Shown here one piece after another: positions 51,441-52,988 of a stretch of DNA of 52,988 bases (position 1 is its first letter; the number at the start of each line of letters is the position of its first letter). The notes beneath the pieces are model-generated. The model did no database searches, was not told where the DNA came from, and was given only the letters and a program-made list of their open reading frames with translations. The position numbers and the translations under genes are program-made. Origin of the DNA: Cobetia crustatorum (GTDB lineage Bacteria > Pseudomonadota > Gammaproteobacteria > Pseudomonadales > Halomonadaceae); contig NZ_JEMF01000063.1 in assembly GCF_000591415.1 (NCBI RefSeq), positions 1 through 52,988 of the forward strand, given 5' to 3'.

Positions 51441-52988
51441 TAAGCCTAGCGCTTCAATATCGACGATGCCCAGCAAGCCGCCTTGGCCACTTATCGTAGC
51501 TTCTGGTGCGCTATTCGGACTATCGGCAATAGTGGAGCTACCACTATTGTTATAGGTGTAGGCACCTGTCTCGACGTTGATCGTGAGAGTCTCACCAAGC
51601 ACCGTTTCTATCGTCAGAATACCATCGGTGATAGCAATCGTATTACTGACATCGATATCTATGAGCTCAGAGCTACCACTCACAGTGGCGCTTGATAGGT
51701 CATCGGATACAGTGAAGGTGACACCATGAATAGTGGTCTGCTGAACATAACCACCATCCGCACCGAATCCACCATCATCACCGAGGGCTGAGCCGTCATA
51801 GTCAGTACTGAGAGCAGATACGACAACGAACTGGTTCGCTTTAACCGTTGGGATATCATCCACAACCTTGATGTTGATATTGCTGGAGAGACTAGTGGCC
51901 CCATCGTCCAGTTGGACGCCAACGTCAAAGGTAAGGCTATCAGCACCTTCGAGTTGATGATCAATTCCTTGCTGGATAGTCGTTGTGTAGTTGCCGTTAT
52001 CATCGATAGTGATTGTGATGAAAGCAGATTCAATACCGGTATCTTCATCGGTATAAATCGCCTGCAGAGTCTTGCTATCCGCAGACAGGCTCCAGATAAG
52101 TAGCTGGCTTTTTGCCTCAATATCAACTGTTGTAGGCTTCACTAGTGTGAAAGTAGCACCGGTCGATACATTGCCGAAAGACAATACACCACTATCAGTA
52201 GCAGAAGTAATATCTGAATCGCTATCAGATGCAGGTGCGATAGCAAAGCTTCTGAACATCCTTCCTGCAGCAGGGGCTGCTCCAATACCATCTTCTGTTA
52301 CCGCTGAACTCCCAGACTCCACGAAGGGTATTGTACTCACTGTAATTGAGAACGTATTTGAGGAATTGCTGACGTTACCAGCCATATCGGTTGTAACAGC
52401 GCTGAAGGTATAGTCACCATCGGCGAGTGCCTCATCTGGCATGAATGTCCAGTTACCACGGTCATCGACACTTATAATATCCACCACATCTGACCCATTG
52501 TAGAGAGTCAGAGTGCTGTTGGCTTCCGCTGTACCCCCAATGAGAGGAATTGTGTCATTGGTGCTATCACCATCGGTAAGAGGGCCAGTCGATGTCTCGA
52601 CATCATCAATAATGCTGACGATGACTGGCGCGGCCGGTGCGGTCATATCCACTGTCACCGGCCCGAGGCTGATTTCATTGCTGACGTTGCCGGCGACATC
52701 GGTCTGACGAATCTGGACATCACCTTCGGCGTAGATGCCCTCATCAAGAGAGAAGGTGGTGCCGGTGCCGTCGAGCCAGATCTCGCCATCGACGGTGTAT
52801 TCCCATGTCGCATCGGTTTCGAGGCCCGATACGGTGACCTCACCATTGCTGGTGATGCCGTCATCGTTGATCGCGGTATCCGTGGTGAGTTCCAGGGTCG
52901 GGTTCGCAATGGTTACATCGACGGTCACCGGCCCGAGGCTGACCTCATCGCTGACGTTGCCGGCGACATCGGTCTGACGAATCTGGAC
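51414..52988 (-). CDS. giant RTX adhesin, upstream repetitive part, cut by the window edge and ending in a frameshift
   Basis: This part runs in from the right edge without a start codon. It consists of Ig-like repeats of about 90 residues, each with QIRQTDVAGNVS and LGPVTVDMTAP-type strands, seen at 52650-52988. A longer divergent copy follows (ALADGDYTFSAVTTDMAGNV), then a VCBS-like region (SFGNVSTGATFTLVKPTTVD; VKANQFVVVSALSTDYDGSA). The frame ends in LEALGLL-type sequence reading TWQALKT and then a stop; by comparison with the related module EALGLIDFSQND, one base has been lost near 51440. Giant T1SS-secreted proteins of this kind mediate surface attachment and biofilm formation in marine bacteria. 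Confidence 0.85.
   Translation of the reverse strand, partial: VQIRQTDVAGNVSDEVSLGPVTVDVTIANPTLELTTDTAINDDGITSNGEVTVSGLETDATWEYTVDGEIWLDGTGTTFSLDEGIYAEGDVQIRQTDVAGNVSNEISLGPVTVDMTAPAAPVIVSIIDDVETSTGPLTDGDSTNDTIPLIGGTAEANSTLTLYNGSDVVDIISVDDRGNWTFMPDEALADGDYTFSAVTTDMAGNVSNSSNTFSITVSTIPFVESGSSAVTEDGIGAAPAAGRMFRSFAIAPASDSDSDITSATDSGVLSFGNVSTGATFTLVKPTTVDIEAKSQLLIWSLSADSKTLQAIYTDEDTGIESAFITITIDDNGNYTTTIQQGIDHQLEGADSLTFDVGVQLDDGATSLSSNINIKVVDDIPTVKANQFVVVSALSTDYDGSALGDDGGFGADGGYVQQTTIHGVTFTVSDDLSSATVSGSSELIDIDVSNTIAITDGILTIETVLGETLTINVETGAYTYNNSGSSTIADSPNSAPEATISGQGGLLGIVDIEALGLLTWQALKT
52650..52988. repeat. 270-base direct repeat of the adhesin Ig-like domain, running off the window
   Basis: The segment at 52651-52718 recurs at 52921-52988, exactly 270 bases (90 codons) later, with only four mismatches. 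The last 39 bases of the window are identical to 52680-52718. The window therefore ends inside a near-perfect repeat, a common place for assemblies to break. Confidence 0.92.

Noticed and set aside
52650-52988. CRISPR-like array
   Set aside because: The repeat unit is 270 bases, in frame, and codes for Ig-like adhesin domains; there are no short spacers.

Overview
The window looks like the chromosome of a marine or halophilic gammaproteobacterium. Coding density is high, the base composition is moderately GC-rich, and the gene set (a 2-oxoacid-type TRAP transporter, purine-salvage genes under a RutR-like repressor, an NADH-dehydrogenase/SelD fusion, a DUF3581 protein, AcpH) would suit a Halomonadaceae member such as Cobetia or Halomonas. 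That assignment is inference; no rRNA or marker gene is present. I saw no tRNA, rRNA, CRISPR array, insertion sequence or integrase.

Layout from left to right. Positions 1-6142 (minus strand) hold the 5' end of a periplasmic L-asparaginase, a gamma-glutamyltransferase-family enzyme, a TauE/SafE exporter and a TRAP transporter. Positions 6778-11081 hold an unknown membrane protein, an Lrp/AsnC regulator, an NCS2 xanthine/uracil permease, a small monooxygenase-fold protein and a nitroreductase. Positions 11284-18865 are a purine-catabolism block: guaD, xdhC, xdhB and xdhA are overlapping minus-strand genes facing a divergent RutR-like repressor, with a perfect RutR-type palindrome between them. 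A translationally coupled pair of orphan genes (18958-19886) and an AT-rich gene-free stretch follow.

Positions 20631-37259 are the most notable region: a large two-armed Ter (tellurium-resistance type) stress-response locus. The minus arm carries terB, terC, two terD paralogues, a small membrane protein, then a tightly coupled enzyme block (TRSP-type phosphoribosyltransferase, HAD phosphatase, StiP-type phosphoribosyltransferase with PELOTA-like tail, CitE-like aldolase), two further TerD-superfamily proteins and an orphan. The plus arm carries a TerD-TerA fusion, three tandem TerY-type von Willebrand A proteins, a PP2C-like phosphatase and a serine/threonine kinase. The two arms diverge from a 341-base AT-rich spacer. 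The enzyme block fits the proposed pathway for a nucleoside-like metabolite, and the plus arm fits the proposed TerY/phosphatase/kinase signalling triad (comparative genomics by Anantharaman, Iyer and Aravind).

The right part holds an amidase, the allantoinase puuE (purine catabolism again), a DUF3581 protein, the NDH-SelD fusion, acpH, and a type I secretion operon (TolC-like, ABC transporter, HlyD-like) behind the 3' end of a giant repetitive RTX adhesin that runs off the right edge.

Caution on sequence quality: the kinase, the SelD fusion and the adhesin each contain exactly one apparent single-base loss, and the asparaginase reading frame breaks at a C homopolymer. In the first three cases adding one base restores one long open frame. 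This looks more like indel errors in the assembly than four independent gene deaths, so these genes are described both as they stand and as reconstructed.
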